Source of the DNA: Hymenolepis diminuta
Lineage: Eukaryota > Platyhelminthes > Cestoda > Cyclophyllidea > Hymenolepididae
Assembly (NCBI GenBank): GCA_900708905.1
Contig: CAADRB010000023.1
Span: 170,295-234,294, forward strand
DNA: 64,000 nucleotides
Direction of reading: 5' to 3'
The position numbers and the translations under genes were made by a program. This document shows, one piece after another, positions 1 to 13,700 of this stretch; the first letter of the stretch is position 1; every line of letters begins with the position of its first letter. The notes under the pieces were generated by a model. It did not search any database, was not told the origin of the DNA, and saw nothing but the letters and a program-made list of their open reading frames with translations.

Positions 1-100
1 AGCTGTCATCACACAAATCAGTGAGAAGTTATCAGCAAGACTAAGACGGCTCTTCGATTCATCATACGCAATAAAGTACTTATAAAACTTTAAATCTTAC

Positions 101-454
101 TTGCTTGCGGGCGACCATCACTTGGAACCGTTGAAAATCGGTAAGATTGGCGCGTCGATCCTTTTTGGCGAGCTTTTTAGCCCATGCAGAATTCTTCCAC
201 AGCTTGCCGATCTTCTGTCTGTGCCAAAGATCCTGTATACCAAGAGTGCCGCAATTATCAGGGAGCTTCATAACCAACTTCGTCAAATGGAGTCGCTTAA
301 GATTGACTGGGCGACGAGGAACACCATCGGATGGTCCATCAATAAGAACTCGATTCTGATCGATGATATCGACGATGACAGCAACTTTCTTGGCATAAGC
401 GCCATGAGTGATAAAAACCACTCGTCCGCGTTCGACTAACCTTGTGTACTTCAT
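101..454 (-). CDS. RPL14: 60S ribosomal protein L14, 5' coding exon (partial gene)
   Basis: Structural protein of the large cytosolic ribosomal subunit. The exon encodes 118 residues from ATG 454-452. It contains the L14e KOW-like start (LVERGRVVFITHG), then KKVAVIVDIIDQNRVLIDGP, and the later stretch with WAKKLAKKDRRANLTDFQRF; all align with eukaryotic eL14. The coding exon ends in CAA followed by donor GTAAG (complement of 96-100), so the lysine-rich C-terminus must lie in further exons left of the window. A possible acceptor sits at the extreme edge near position 3 but cannot be tested. A 3' splice site (TTTTTAG, complement of about 458-464) lies only 3 nt before the ATG, so the 5' UTR is either cis-spliced or trans-spliced to a spliced leader. 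The gene is divergently oriented to TUBGCP2, 1.3 kb away. Confidence 0.93.
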
Positions 455-1786
455 GACCTAAAAATATTAAGATAATCTACACGAGCAAACCTACGAAATT
501 GCGCGAAACGAAAAGTGAATGCGCAAAACACTGAGCAAGAATACCTTGAATAATATTGGATTATAAAGCATAAATTAGCTATTTGCATTTAAATTATTTT
601 TTAAAATTTTTTTAATTTAAAACGTATTATTTATTTGAAGATATAAGTAACATATTTCTTTTACATGTCAAATCGCTACATGTTGTTAATTGCTAATATA
701 TCTACATTTAGTTTACATTGTGGTATTAAAATTATGTTTGTATATTATCATTTATCATATTAAAATCAATTGTGGATTGCTTAAGATATATCTTTATATA
801 TTCTAAAACACTGTTAATTCATTCAAATACTCCATAACGACTTGTTATATAATACTCCATAGTATTTAAGAGTAAGTATTTGTGATTACATTAACCTGAT
901 TATATTTTGTCTTGGAGTCCAGCCCAAAATATAATATCCGCATTATGAAACCTCTGCTGAAATAGAGAGTACAATTCAAAGTATTTCGCGGAGTTGATTA
1001 GCGAGTCCAAATTTTTACATATTTCTATGCTTTTAAAAACATACTTCTAGATGATCATCTTTTTTATGCAGGTGACATTAATGAGCCTACTTGGTAATAA
1101 ATTAAAATCCTATTAGCCCACTGATTAACCAATCTCTTTGGCTCAGCTGTTCTCTGTGGGATATCATGACCAGCTCTTTTATACTCTAAGAAACTCCATC
1201 GGTTATGAATGTAACTCGACACCACCACAACAAAAGGCGATCCAAACCAACATATCATAAACAAGACACAAGTTTTTACGTTGATATGTTGATTTATATT
1301 ATCCGCCATTTGCAGCTTTAATGTGAATAAATTAGTTCGAATAGAATGGAATTATAAGAAAAAGGTCCCTTATATAAGTGGATAAGAAACAAATTTTTGC
1401 GCGGTCCGAAAAGCGTAGATAAATATTGACCCTCATCTAATTACCCTGAAAAGCTAGATATAATAAAATTCTTCGTAAGTATATGACTATAACACTAATA
1501 TAAAAGGTTAGATCGAAGCAAAACAACGTTTTCAATTGACCTGCACTCGGGCATTAACTGTAATGGTTATTCAATATGCGATAAAGTTTAAAACATAAAA
1601 GAAGGTATCAATTTTGAATGATATTTTGATTTTCATCAGTTAAACTACCGCAGTCATTTAATGAAGATACTGTTTCAAAAGTCAAATGCTAATTGTCGTC
1701 TGATTGGCTTATTTTGTGCCGATTAATAAATTGCATACTGGCGCGTTTATTGGTTTGATTTTTTCGGCGTTTTCCTTATTTTCCTA
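455..1786. other. Intergenic, divergent RPL14 / TUBGCP2 promoter region
   Basis: This AT-rich 1.3 kb separates two divergently transcribed genes and presumably holds both promoters and the 5' UTR of RPL14. I see no convincing coding exon, repeat or clear TATA arrangement. The 81-codon minus-strand ORF at 1064-1309 has no recognisable domain and looks like chance. Confidence 0.5.
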
Positions 1787-4700
1787 ATGGAATCGAAGAG
1801 GTGTGCCATTTTAAGTGACACCAACGAACTTTTACATGCTATTAAGTAAGTAAATATTTTTAGATTTGATTTGCTTAGTGGTCATCCAGCTGATCCCGCT
1901 GTAGTAAACGCATATGCTGATCAGTTACTTAAAACTTCAAACTCTCGTTTAGGATCTCAGGTATTTGCGTAATTTCTCGAAAATATGCAAATTTCAGTTA
2001 AATTTCGAACAGGCAAAGCGGATTATATCGGAGAGCTGTTCAAATAGTGGTGCATTTTTGTCAAAATATAATGAGCTCAAGTCACAGAAGTACCGTTTAG
2101 TTGACCTTAATCGTTTTATAGTGTTCGTCAATTGGATCCTTTGGTCTTTCTTCTTGGAAAAATTAAGCGTGATCCAACATTAATGAAAAGTCTTCAAGCT
2201 TTAAACGGAGAAAATTCGAATGTATCAGAACTCTCTAACTTCGAGGTTTGCCAAATATATTCACAGTCAAATATAAATTTTTAATTTTAGTCTTTCGATG
2301 AATTACAAATGCGTATCAAAAATAGTAATTCAAATGCTCTCCCAGGTACCTTACCTCGGAGTGATTACTCCGAGTTTGAATCGGATGGGCATTATCAATC
2401 GCTTGAAAATACTCTTATTTCAAATGTCGACCACTCCATTGTTAGTAATGCAACTACCGCAAAGACGAAAGACACCAAATATTATCGTCGGAAGGAGTGT
2501 ACACTTTTCCCTCAGTGGATGTATTCGATGCCTTATCTTTCTGCGGATTTCTTACCGGCTAATCGTCTCACTGCAAAAGTATGTAGATAAATTTCTCCAT
2601 TTTGGAGTACTGGAATATTTGTTCATTTTCGTTAATTGTTCCCAATTTATAGTCTCCTCCTTTCTTACCTTTGGATAATCTTCCCTTAAATGTTCAAGAG
2701 CGACTCATTGTACAGGATCTTTTAGCATGTCTTCAGGTATTTATTTTTATTTTCTCTTGTTAATATCGATTCTTTTTTTGTTTCTATTTCCTCTTCTATT
2801 TTCATCCTGTATAGGGTTGTGATGGTGTATATATCAGAGCTCTTAAAATCGAGAACCCCCATGCTATGCGAAATTTCGCTATTGATGAGAAAATGCGTAA
2901 GATTCATATCATATGTTTATCCATTCACTTTTGTTGTTCATTTACCTTTAATGCGATCCCTTGTTGCTTTTTGTTTCGTTTTGTAGATCCTTCTCTTATG
3001 GATACTGTGAACAAAGTTATACCCCTCATTTCTCAGTACTCCTTAATTGAACGATTTGTTGAACGTATGTGAACAATTTTGAATTTTACATATTGAGTTT
3101 TACTGACTTATTTAGAATTCATTAGTTAAGTGATATGCCGATAGTGCAGCAGTTATCGTGCTCCTCTCTGTGCTTCTGTCTTCACCATGTCAATTGTGCG
3201 TTGGTGACGCAGTAGTCATCGTGCCCGTCTGCCATGTCACAGGTCACAGGTTCGGTGCGCATTAATTAAAGGATGATTTTGACCTATAATGGGAATGGAA
3301 TGAGTTTTTAAGTATCGGAATCGGGTTTAGACGGGGTAATGATTAATATTTAAAATATTCGTGTGGCTTAATTAGAGAGTACACATGGATGAGAAGATTA
3401 TTCTACTGAAAAATGGATGATTAAATCATTATTTTTACAGCTTTCTGGACTTCTGTTTAGCTTTTTTATCAAAATTAATTGATTAGCGTCAACTTTCATA
3501 AATAGCATTATCAGAGTAATTATTTATAACTTTTTTCGCCTATGCGAAATGGTCCACATGTCGAAAACCATTCAGTTACTTCAACAACGCGTTGCGCTTC
3601 TGCTATTTACTAATAAATAATGGTATTCTCAAGTTCAATTGTTGACAATGATCAATAATGTTTTTGTTTCAAGGAGAACTAGCTATCACTACTACATTCA
3701 CTGAAAAGGTGATAAGTGCGGATTTCTTTTGAGCCTCTTCGTCCCTTATGTCTTCTTGTCTGAGTTATGTTCATGTGTACTTGGGGGAATGCTTCACGTT
3801 AGACAGAACTGAGTCAGTTTATTAGATTGGTTGGTTGGACTTAGCCTGCACTGGTTAATTCTGGCTAATAAAAAGGGTAGTATAATCCGAGCTCTTCATC
3901 GGTTAGGCTCCTTGATGTTTCTTCTCTAATCAAATTGGTCTTTGAAATCTACTTTTATATAAAAAGTGATGACCGTAAATTCTAACCTCAAGCTTTTCCT
4001 TCGCGACTTTTTGCTCCTCTATGGAGACTTATTGAATTATTTAATTACTAATGCCATCGTGAGATATTAAATATTAAATTCTGAAACTTGTCCGTTATGA
4101 GGGTTCAAATGTGTGTTTCTTGCTTAGAAAGCTGAATCTAACTTTTAACTCTCGTTTCAGAGAAGTCTGCTTATGAGTATGGTCGGGTGAATCAGGCGTT
4201 GAGCGAAGCCCTTCAAGAAATTCTCCAGGAGAACTGGAAGCTCATTTGTCAATTGGAATTGGAGTGTCGTGCTAACCAACTTGGTGTCTCTCGTCTACTC
4301 CTCCTCTTAAAGGCATGTATATTCTGCCATCAAATTTTTAATAAACTACTGCAGTACGTGTGCTAGTGGATATTTTTTAGAAATATCCATTTAGTTCCTG
4401 AGTAACCGCCCAGTTGAATAAGAAAATATCCGGTTGTAATAGTTTATGTTAGCAGCACACATCTCTTTATACTTATAGGGAATTAGCAGTTGTATTCAAA
4501 AACAGAAGAATTATTCAAAAGAAGAGTTTCAAATGTAACGCCACTAATTCGGCATTATGTAGTCACAAAAGTATACTATTGTAAGAGAAAAATATCTTGT
4601 TTCTGAACTCGTAGCTAAATTACCGCCTATTCCCCTCTCATAACTTCTGTTCTTCATCACAAGAAAAGAAAAAGAGACCACTCTTTAAGGTTTATTTGGG

Positions 4701-7700
4701 TACAGAGAGAAAGTGAGTGATTTGTGTGTTTGAGAGGGAGGTAGTAGAAAGAAAAAATCTGTAACTCACATGAGAATTTTTTGTCTTCACTTTACACTTA
4801 TTTATCTATGTTGTACATGTGTAGGATTGGTTATTCAGTAAAATAAAATTGAAGATATTTCGGTACCAGTACTCGAAAAATCTAGTTCACACAGTTGTCA
4901 ACGTGCACATCTGTCAAATTAGAGGTCACGAGATTATTATCCATCGGTGCACAACTAGTGGTGTCGATGACCAGCTGACCGGGTCAACATAAAGGGTGAA
5001 TGAATATGAGTTCCTCGTAAGAGCGGCTCCAGGATATCTCTATATCAAAGTCAAGTTTTGTGAGCATCCTCTAATGATCTTTACAAATTTAGAAGACTGG
5101 ATTATTTACCATGGCAGAGCGAAAAAGTGTTGTAGTTTTTAGTTAAAAGGCAACCCAAACTTATAACGAGGGAGATTAGTTCACTTTTAGGAGAGTATTT
5201 AGGCACTAGGAGCAAGATTCAAGAAACCAAGGTGACTCTACTTCGTCTGAGTCCCAGAATCATCAGGTCAGTTATTTTTTTTAATTGAAAATTTAATTAG
5301 TCATGAATAATCTTTTCGTGGAGTAAATTGGTGTTTACAAGCGACTGTCTTGGAAGAATGTAGATATAATTGAGTATTGCCAGTAGAGTTGTCTTATGCA
5401 TGTTTAACATGCCTAATTTGGAAAAAAAGTCGAAATGAGTCACGTAAAATTCGGCAAATTAGGTTACCAGAGCCTTGTTTGACCTTCTGGTGCCACTCTG
5501 GATCAGGTTCAGTAGGGTAATAATTGGCCCCGACATCAAAACACGTAACTCTTTCATATACAAAGAGGCTCCATATGCAAAGACTCATATGTGTCGTAAT
5601 ATTAGAAAGACTGACAACATTGTTCAGTCTTTTTCATACGATTACTTTTTGAAGGTCAATTCTCCATCAGACCGATGTAAGTTTTCGTCCAGATTGTCAA
5701 CATATTGATGAAAATGATGGGCGACCTGAAGACCATGTGCAGTATGTGAATTGCTCATTGTGAGGTAAAACTTAGGCTGTATGATCTCAAGCTAAGTTTG
5801 TCAGCGTCATCTCAAAATGAATTTATTGTTTCGGGAGGGCTTTTATTTGCCAAAAAGTCGTTTAAATTATAAGTAACTCGTCGTATGATTCAAGCTTATC
5901 TAAAAGTTGGCAGAAATTCACTATACACCATTTTAATTTCTACAGGCAATCACAATTACAAGGTAGGAAAGCGATAGAGACTTGGATGTGTAGAATTGTC
6001 CATTTCGTTGATATCCGTACAGAACAAAAACGTATTATTCGGGAGCCAGATAATTGAAACAAATTGAAAAATGTCTTAACGGTCATTACAATAACACGTC
6101 ATGTACTGCACTACGGTGACATTTTTAAAATCCATATTCAGTTGATTAACGCACTTAAATTTCACTTACGACTGCAGTAATAATAGTTTCTGCGTTATTA
6201 TTTTATTCTTAAAAGCGTTCATTAGAGAATGTAAAATATGAAATTGCCAGTGACTCTTAAGTTGAGCTCATTCTGATCTGATTTTTTGTTATAGGAAACC
6301 GGTCATCTCTTCAGTCAACTTGCTCTCCTCATTACCAAAATCAACACAGGAGATTGTATCGGTGGTGCTACCTTGACCCTACTCTACGAAAATCTCAATC
6401 AAGTCTCCGTGATCGGTCGGGTTCACGACTGTATGCTTTACCTCCTTCGCGCTGCCTGTCAGCCCTTCTTTGAGTCCCTGAGCTCATGGATCTATCGTGG
6501 TGTGCTGAAGCCAGAAGACGAAAAGTTGGGTGAATTCTTTATCGCCAAGGTGTCTAGTAAACTGCAGTCCGGTACTGTCCGGGAGAATGACAGAGCTATG
6601 GAGTACATTACTTCGGCTTTCTATTGGGATAGAAGCTACTGCATTCTCTCCACTCAGTTGCCCACATTTCTTGAGTCTCTCGCTGAGAAGATTCTGGCTG
6701 CTGGGAAGTATCTTAATGTTGTACAGCAGTGTGGTAATTTTGTTGGTTTATTTATAAAGTTAGTATATGATTGAATGGTTAAATACAAGCGAATACCATA
6801 GCTTTAAAGTCTTGGATTTAGGGGAAGGGAAAGGGGATTCAGTTACTTACATAGGTTAACTAAGCTCTGCTGTTTTCAATTTATGTAAGCTCGTTTCATC
6901 AGTTACTTCGCTTTCAAAAGACGAAATGTATAAGTTGCAAATCGCAACATGTATTAATGAATAGGTCTGTTACAGACAGGAGATAGACAATCTTTTGAAA
7001 TTGGCAAATTTAGGTTTGTCTTCTAATCTTCTAAAATTTTAACTGTGGGAAGCAGGGGAGGGATCATTCATTCATTTGATTCTTGAAATTGGATTGTATA
7101 ATATTTACTCAATAGGTAATTCAAAATTTTTGATTCCTCTCCTGGATTGTCCACAATGTCTGATGCTTGTCGGTTGTTTTTAATCGTGGTGGTCGATCTT
7201 GTCATCTCATTTTTTTTTCAAATGATTGAGAAGTCAAATGATATTCCGCATCATTTAGTCTTGGCATAGCATAGATGAGATAGCTAAATTTTAAGTTGGC
7301 AGAGTTCCGTAATCTGTGTTCTATTGTAAACTATTGTAGAGTATTATGAGGTCTGCCGTTTTGATCTGACCTAGAAAAGGGATGCGCAAGTAATCCGGAT
7401 CTTTTAATTCTCGGCATTCATGTAAATGTGCTTCGTTCTAGCTTAGGAAGCACCAAGAGATTCATCATTGTAGGATCATAAAATTCACATATGTGTACAT
7501 ATTTAAAACTGTTGAAGTGTTTTTGCTATTTTCTCTCTTTTCTGTTGGATAATATTGAAGAGAAAAACATGTGGATTTTACGTGTCTGATTTGTAAAATA
7601 AATGCCAGTCTTGGGAATAATTTTGACACACTTGACTTTGAGTGAAACTAACTTGAAGTGCTCCTTAATTATAACGCTTATCCTATAAGCTGACCATTAT

Positions 7701-10700
7701 TACCTCTTTTTGTTAGTCCCAAGGACTCATTCAGACCCTGAAATACGAGAAGACCAAATTGATGACCTTCGGTAGAGATGACCGGTAATGAGGGTTCTTT
7801 ATAAATATATACGCATAAACATTTGGGGAAAGTTGATGAAGCATTGGAAATGAAAGGTTCTATCAGTACAAAGTCTATCGTTGATGGTAGTAAACTAACT
7901 TTGACACTATATGCGTTTGTTATGCACTCGATATTGTGGATGGATCAGGTGCACATTAGGAGAGCATTTTGTGGAAGATGATTAGCTAAGCAGACGCGTA
8001 CATATTTACCAAAAGAGATCTACATCTGGTTTTTGTGTCTTTCTTTCAAGACACCTGATTGGGACGTCTAACTACCTTCTTCAACACTAAGCAAAGGTGT
8101 GTGGGGCAGGAGGAGAGGGGTTATTCTGTAAAAACACAGAGGCTGAAAATTTCACTTTCGTTATATTAATGACGTTTTTTGTGCACCGATAGCACAGTGG
8201 TTAACGTGCAAAATCAGAGGTCTTAGATTCGATGTCCTTCGGTGGACTATAACGCTCTCTACTCGAGGTGATATACTTTCTAAATTGGGCTTAGGAGGTA
8301 TAATGGCCTCTATCTCTGTCGTTTCACCTGTGTCACTATGTAAAATATGTTTCAGAGTGTCGTAGTTGTCAATATGCAAGTCTGCCAAATCAGAGTTCAC
8401 GAGATCAATGCCCGTCGATGCACATCGAGTGGTGTCGGTGATAAAACGCCTTGTTTAATTTTGGTGAACAAGACAGAGAGTAGAATGTGAGTTTCCCATA
8501 AGAGGGACGCCGGAATACTGTCGTTGCGCAAGATTAGGTCTTTCAACTGTTTTTATGATGCTCCCAGTATTTAGCTATTAACTGAATGGAATGGCTCTAT
8601 ATCCAACTATCCCATGTCACTGAATTGCCAACCCTATTGTATCTTCCGAGGTCAAAAGGCTGAGAAGTGCCTGAATACATTTATTCAAGTAAGGTAAGGG
8701 AAAAGGCTGTCTCTGGGGTCCATTTTGCATCGTTTTATTAACAGATTCATAAACAATGCGGAGTTTCTAGGACATGTTCTATGTCCTAGGTTTAAGACAG
8801 TATAAAAAAGTGTCGTCAATTCAGGAAACCACCCAAAATGTGATGAATGACACTTCACTAGCGAAGTTATTTTAAGCAAAGCAGAGCTCAGCAGAATTCA
8901 TTCAAGGTGTGTATTCATTATGCATCAAATATTGTCTTATTTCCCTACTAATCATATTTTATCCGTTCTCTCTAAATTGTAGACGGTTCACAGCAGCTGG
9001 CAGAGCCCGAACCCCTTGTCTTCAGCGAAAACGAGCAGGACTTTTTGGCACCCATTGATCGAGCCCATGCTTTTGCCAGTCGCACTGTTCTCGACTTTAT
9101 CCTTAAGCAGAAAGATCTCAAAGGGATTCTTAAGTGAGTTCATCTCTCTGATTTGATCCATTGACTTATCCTTATGTGAATCTTTTCACTTATTAAATTT
9201 GAGTTTAAGTTCTGGGTTAGGTTTCTTTGCGGCTGACTCCGCCTAAAAATGAATTTGGCTTTTTTTCTCCGTGTGTGGAATACGAAATTAAATCATAAAA
9301 GCGTCTTATTAAGAGCTTTCAGTGTAAACCACCAAGCAGGTCTCTTCTGAAGACGAAAAAATAGATGTCTTCTTTGAGACTGGCTTAGCTCTGTTGGACG
9401 TCTGGGTGATGAAAGTCATGCTGCCCCTCAGTCCTGGTCTTCTCGGCTGGGTTGTAGTGGAGATTTTCGGAAACTTAGTTTTCATAGGAATTATTGTTGA
9501 AATGTAAGTGAGCATTCACCGAAAGTAATGCAATTTTCAAGCAGTTTATTAAGTAACGAATTGCGTGGTGCTTTAGTGCTTACGCGTTGTTAGCTGTTCT
9601 AAAGCGTAATTTTCCCATATTGCACTCATCCCTGTTTTACTCCTACACTTCTTTTCGACATCAACAACGGATGCCTGCTTTGCGCTCTTTCGCCACATTA
9701 TCTGTCTCCCTTTTATCCTGTCTACGGTGAAGATAGCAGAAAATAGACAGGGTTGACAGCTTCGCTATTTTTCCTTTACCTGAACTTGGGATTCGATATT
9801 TACTTGATTTTCGGTCTCTTTTTTTCCCCATTTATTTATTGATGATAATAATAGGAGTTTCATGTTTAATTTTCAGGTCAATAAAACGCTACTTCCTTCT
9901 AGATCAAGGGGATTTCATTGTCCACTTTATGGACGTAGCCGCAAATGAGTTGAAGAAACCCATTTCCCGTAAGTTCTAGTTATAACACACCACCTCATGT
10001 ATCGATCCCTTCGTATTTGTGTATTGTGTGTTTTTTCATAATTTTTGCAGAGGTCTCAATTAGCGGTCTGAACTCTCTCCTTGAATGGGTTCTCCAAACA
10101 AGTTCGGCTGTTTGTGATCCCTACAAAGATAATCTCAGGTTTGCATTTTTTCAGTTGTCTACTCTATCATTCGTATCTTTGGTAAAAACTAGCCATAATA
10201 TATTTTTCCCATCTGTAACTTCATTATGGTTTGCCATAGGAAAATGGTTAGTAACAGGTGCGATTTCGACTTCGTATTCTAATCTGTGTACTGATTTTTT
10301 GTAGATTCAAAATTACAGAATCTGCTACCTCACATTGGTAGTCAGATTGTCAAATAGGTGCTTCAGTCTTCGTAGTTTGATTGACAGTATTTAATCGGAA
10401 ATCCCGATCTTAGTTTGTACTATCAACATTGTTTTTCCTTTAAATTCTCAAACACGTTGAAAAATCAATAGTCATCCGTTTATCTGAAAAGCTAGTGTAA
10501 ATTATGTTTGCGAACATGCGGATGCATCTCTGATAGGTTATAATTTGACAAAAGGGTAGGAGATTTGGTACAGGGGCTCCGAAGATTTTTACGTCTTCGC
10601 TTTGTACTCACATTCAATTTAACGTCAACATTGGGAATGATAATCTGATATTGTTGTGGCGTTTTAAGACATTTAGAAATCGGGATCTTGAAGTCCCAGT

Positions 10701-13700
10701 TGACTCGTGATATATTGACCTGCACGTCTTCGAAGTCAGTGGTCACGGAATCATTGCTCATCGTCAAACATCCAGTGATTTGAATGACTTACGTCATTGG
10801 TAAATTCTTGTCAAGAAGAGGGATGGTAAAGTGTTTTTAACGCTTCTCCTTTAGGCTTTGGGAAGCTTACTCGCAATTGTTACCAATGTAACTTGAGCAC
10901 TTTTTTCGTGGTGATTTCTCTAAAACTAGGCCGGCTGATTGTTTCCATTACCACTCATAACTCTTGTTAGCTACCGGCAAAGGCAACAGAAATATACTGT
11001 CTTCCAAATAACTTTACACTTTTGCTATCCTTACTATAATGTTGTATTTGTTGTGCGTTTCTGCTTCAGAGTGGCGAGTACAAACTGTGATTTGATAACT
11101 CAAATATTGACGCTTCAAGTGGGAAACAACGGTACGTGTTGGCGTCTTGGTTTATTAACTGGTGCTGTTGTTTGTATCTTAACCTTTATCGATATTGTGT
11201 ATATTTGTTGCGTGTTATTTTGTAGATGATGATACTTTGTGCGATGGTATTTTAACGCTAGATGTTTATCCCTTCTTTTTTGTTTTTGATGTTGCACTTA
11301 TTTGGAGGTGGTTGAATGGTGATTGTTTTGCACGCATTTGCATGTTTTTATTTTTACTATCTGCCCATGTATGTAGATATCATTTTATATCACCCCTACT
11401 TTCACCATCTTTTATCAAAATATTATTCTTTGTCAAAGCAAAAGCTTTACGTCTCTAATCAAGGTAAAACATGCAAACATACGGTAGAGGTGATTAGGAT
11501 TGAGAGTTAGGTAATCAGGAGAAGTCTACTTCATCTAATCTTTTATCATTTTATTTTCATCATTCGGATGACACGATTTCATTTAACTTAGTATACATCC
11601 AAATTTTACATAATTTGTGTAGCACCAATCTTGTGGACAGAGAAATCTGCCAATTGATAGGTCATCCTCGGTTTTGTGGTAATCGATTTGCCAGTGTCCT
11701 CTCATCTCACTTTCATTTGCAGAATCGATGGGACCGAGAGTCCACACGTGTAATTTCTCTTACATCTTTCGGTTGTCGTTGGTGTGCAATAAAATGAATA
11801 ACAAACTTCTTAGTTTTGTCATTCAAATTTCCCTTTTTCGCCCAACGCTTGTTTAGCATTCACGCGAAGTTGTCTTAGCCAATTCTGTGTGTTCAAATTT
11901 AAAACCATAATCTCTTCAGAAATAGTCGTTATTCGATTTTCGGTTTTGTTTGATGGGATAGTTAGTATTTTAAATGTTCTGTTACTGATTTTGTGTTTGT
12001 AGATTGCATTTTTTATTGAAGATATCCCCATTATCATTTTCATTGATAGTTTAAACTAACAATAGTACATGCTAGTACATTTATATTTGAAAGGAAAGTT
12101 TAAATCTGTACCCATTATCACCATTTTATGGAGAAAAAAGTTTAATTTTTGCATGGTGCTCTCTACATGTACGCTATCTAATCTTATAAAATTCTAATGA
12201 TGTATTCTCTTTCCCTTTTAATTTCATAGGTGATACCATAGTAGATGTGGATCCAAGTACCTTGGAAGCATTTTCCTTAGATTACATTGTTGATTGGCCA
12301 ACGGTGCTTGTCATCAATCGGCTCGTACTCGATCGATATCAACTCCTTTTCCGACATCTCTTCTACTGTCGGCATGTGGAACGTCATCTCTCTTCGTAAA
12401 TGTTAACCGCATTAATAAAGCGACTGATTATTTCTACGCCTCTGAACGACTATAATACTATACTATGTTTCAGGTCCTGGGCAATGCGAAAGGCTGCAAG
12501 ACGAGCAACAGACGCTTGTGCATTAGCCTTTAACACCGCCTTCATTCTGGGTCAGCGAATGCTCACTTACATTCAAAGCCTACAGCACTACATGACCATT
12601 GAGGTGATTGAACCCAACTGGCAAGCCTTCTATCAATTTCTCAGCAGGGTATACTCAAACGAGTTAGACCTATTAAATCCACTATTTGAGTAGTATATAT
12701 GATTTCATTCCTCTGCAGGCAGATAATCTGGACGAAGTGTTGGAGGCCCATGAAAAGTGTTTGGAGTATTGTATGGATGATTGTCTTCTCACATCTCCTG
12801 ATCTCTTGGCCCTAGTGGGTAAACTCAATGCGATTTGCATCCAATACGCCAATTGTCTGAATCATCTAGCTGATGCTAGTCTAGATGACACCTTGGAGAG
12901 TGTTCCAATGAGTTCTGCCGCTTCAATGCATCACCTCAGACATCCTCGACGTTTGGGTATTTCTGCATCGACTTCACTCTCAAACCTTACCACTCCATTG
13001 GGTACTTTGAAGCGTCGTACATCTGTTGCAAGTAGTGATGGGGGAAGTTTGTTTAGGGGTGCAGATAACTCCTCAAATTCGGGTTCGAATCTGGACGTCC
13101 GAAGACGGGTTAACTAATCTTCCGTTTCATCTACTTATTTCACATTTTAATGGCAGTTGATCATAACTCTTATCTTTCTCTGTGTGTTATAGGTGGCAGC
13201 TTCGGATCTCGGTAGTGTTGGGGCGAATGAGCAATTTGCTATTGCTGTGGACCACTTCAGCACAAAATTCAATGATCTTATTGTTAGGCTGTTGATAAAA
13301 ATCCGACAATCTGTGGATAGAAAAAGGGTCAAGCTTCACAGCTTGGCTTCCAGGTTAGTTCTTTTTTTAGTTGCTTTCGCACTTGCTGATACGAGACCGT
13401 GCCTTATGTTATAATTTACTATTTACAAAAAATCACTGGTTTACTGGTAAAATGGAGTTCATTCTGGTTGATTAAATATCTGAACTTAGAATTAATTTTC
13501 CCTCGGTCAATTTTTTAATAACATTACATAAGGCTGTCATTGCACTTTTACCGGGCATCCACTGTACTGCGTCGTGGCTACAGTTACTCACATCCAGTGG
13601 AAAGGAGGCAAAAATCTAGTGACCCAAAGAATGCTTCACTTTACAAAAGGGTTGTGCATGTCATAGCAGTACGAAATCACAGTCTTATGTTGAAGTATGC

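Noticed and set aside
101..439. Plus-strand ORF opposite RPL14
   Set aside because: It is antisense to the clearly conserved RPL14 exon and has no domain of its own.
6530..6757. Second plus-strand ORF over TUBGCP2 exon 10
   Set aside because: Other-frame shadow; the frame with the GCP2 motifs is the conserved one.
6734..7784. TUBGCP2 junction using donor 6734 and donor 7785
   Set aside because: Those donors look good by consensus but put the following exons out of the frame that matches GCP2; donors at 6763 and 7772 keep frame, though with weaker confidence.
8181..8248. A functional tRNA gene
   Set aside because: Box A is intact and an acceptor-like stem can be drawn, but the anticodon arm and T arm do not pair and similar diverged copies occur elsewhere; it is a SINE head.
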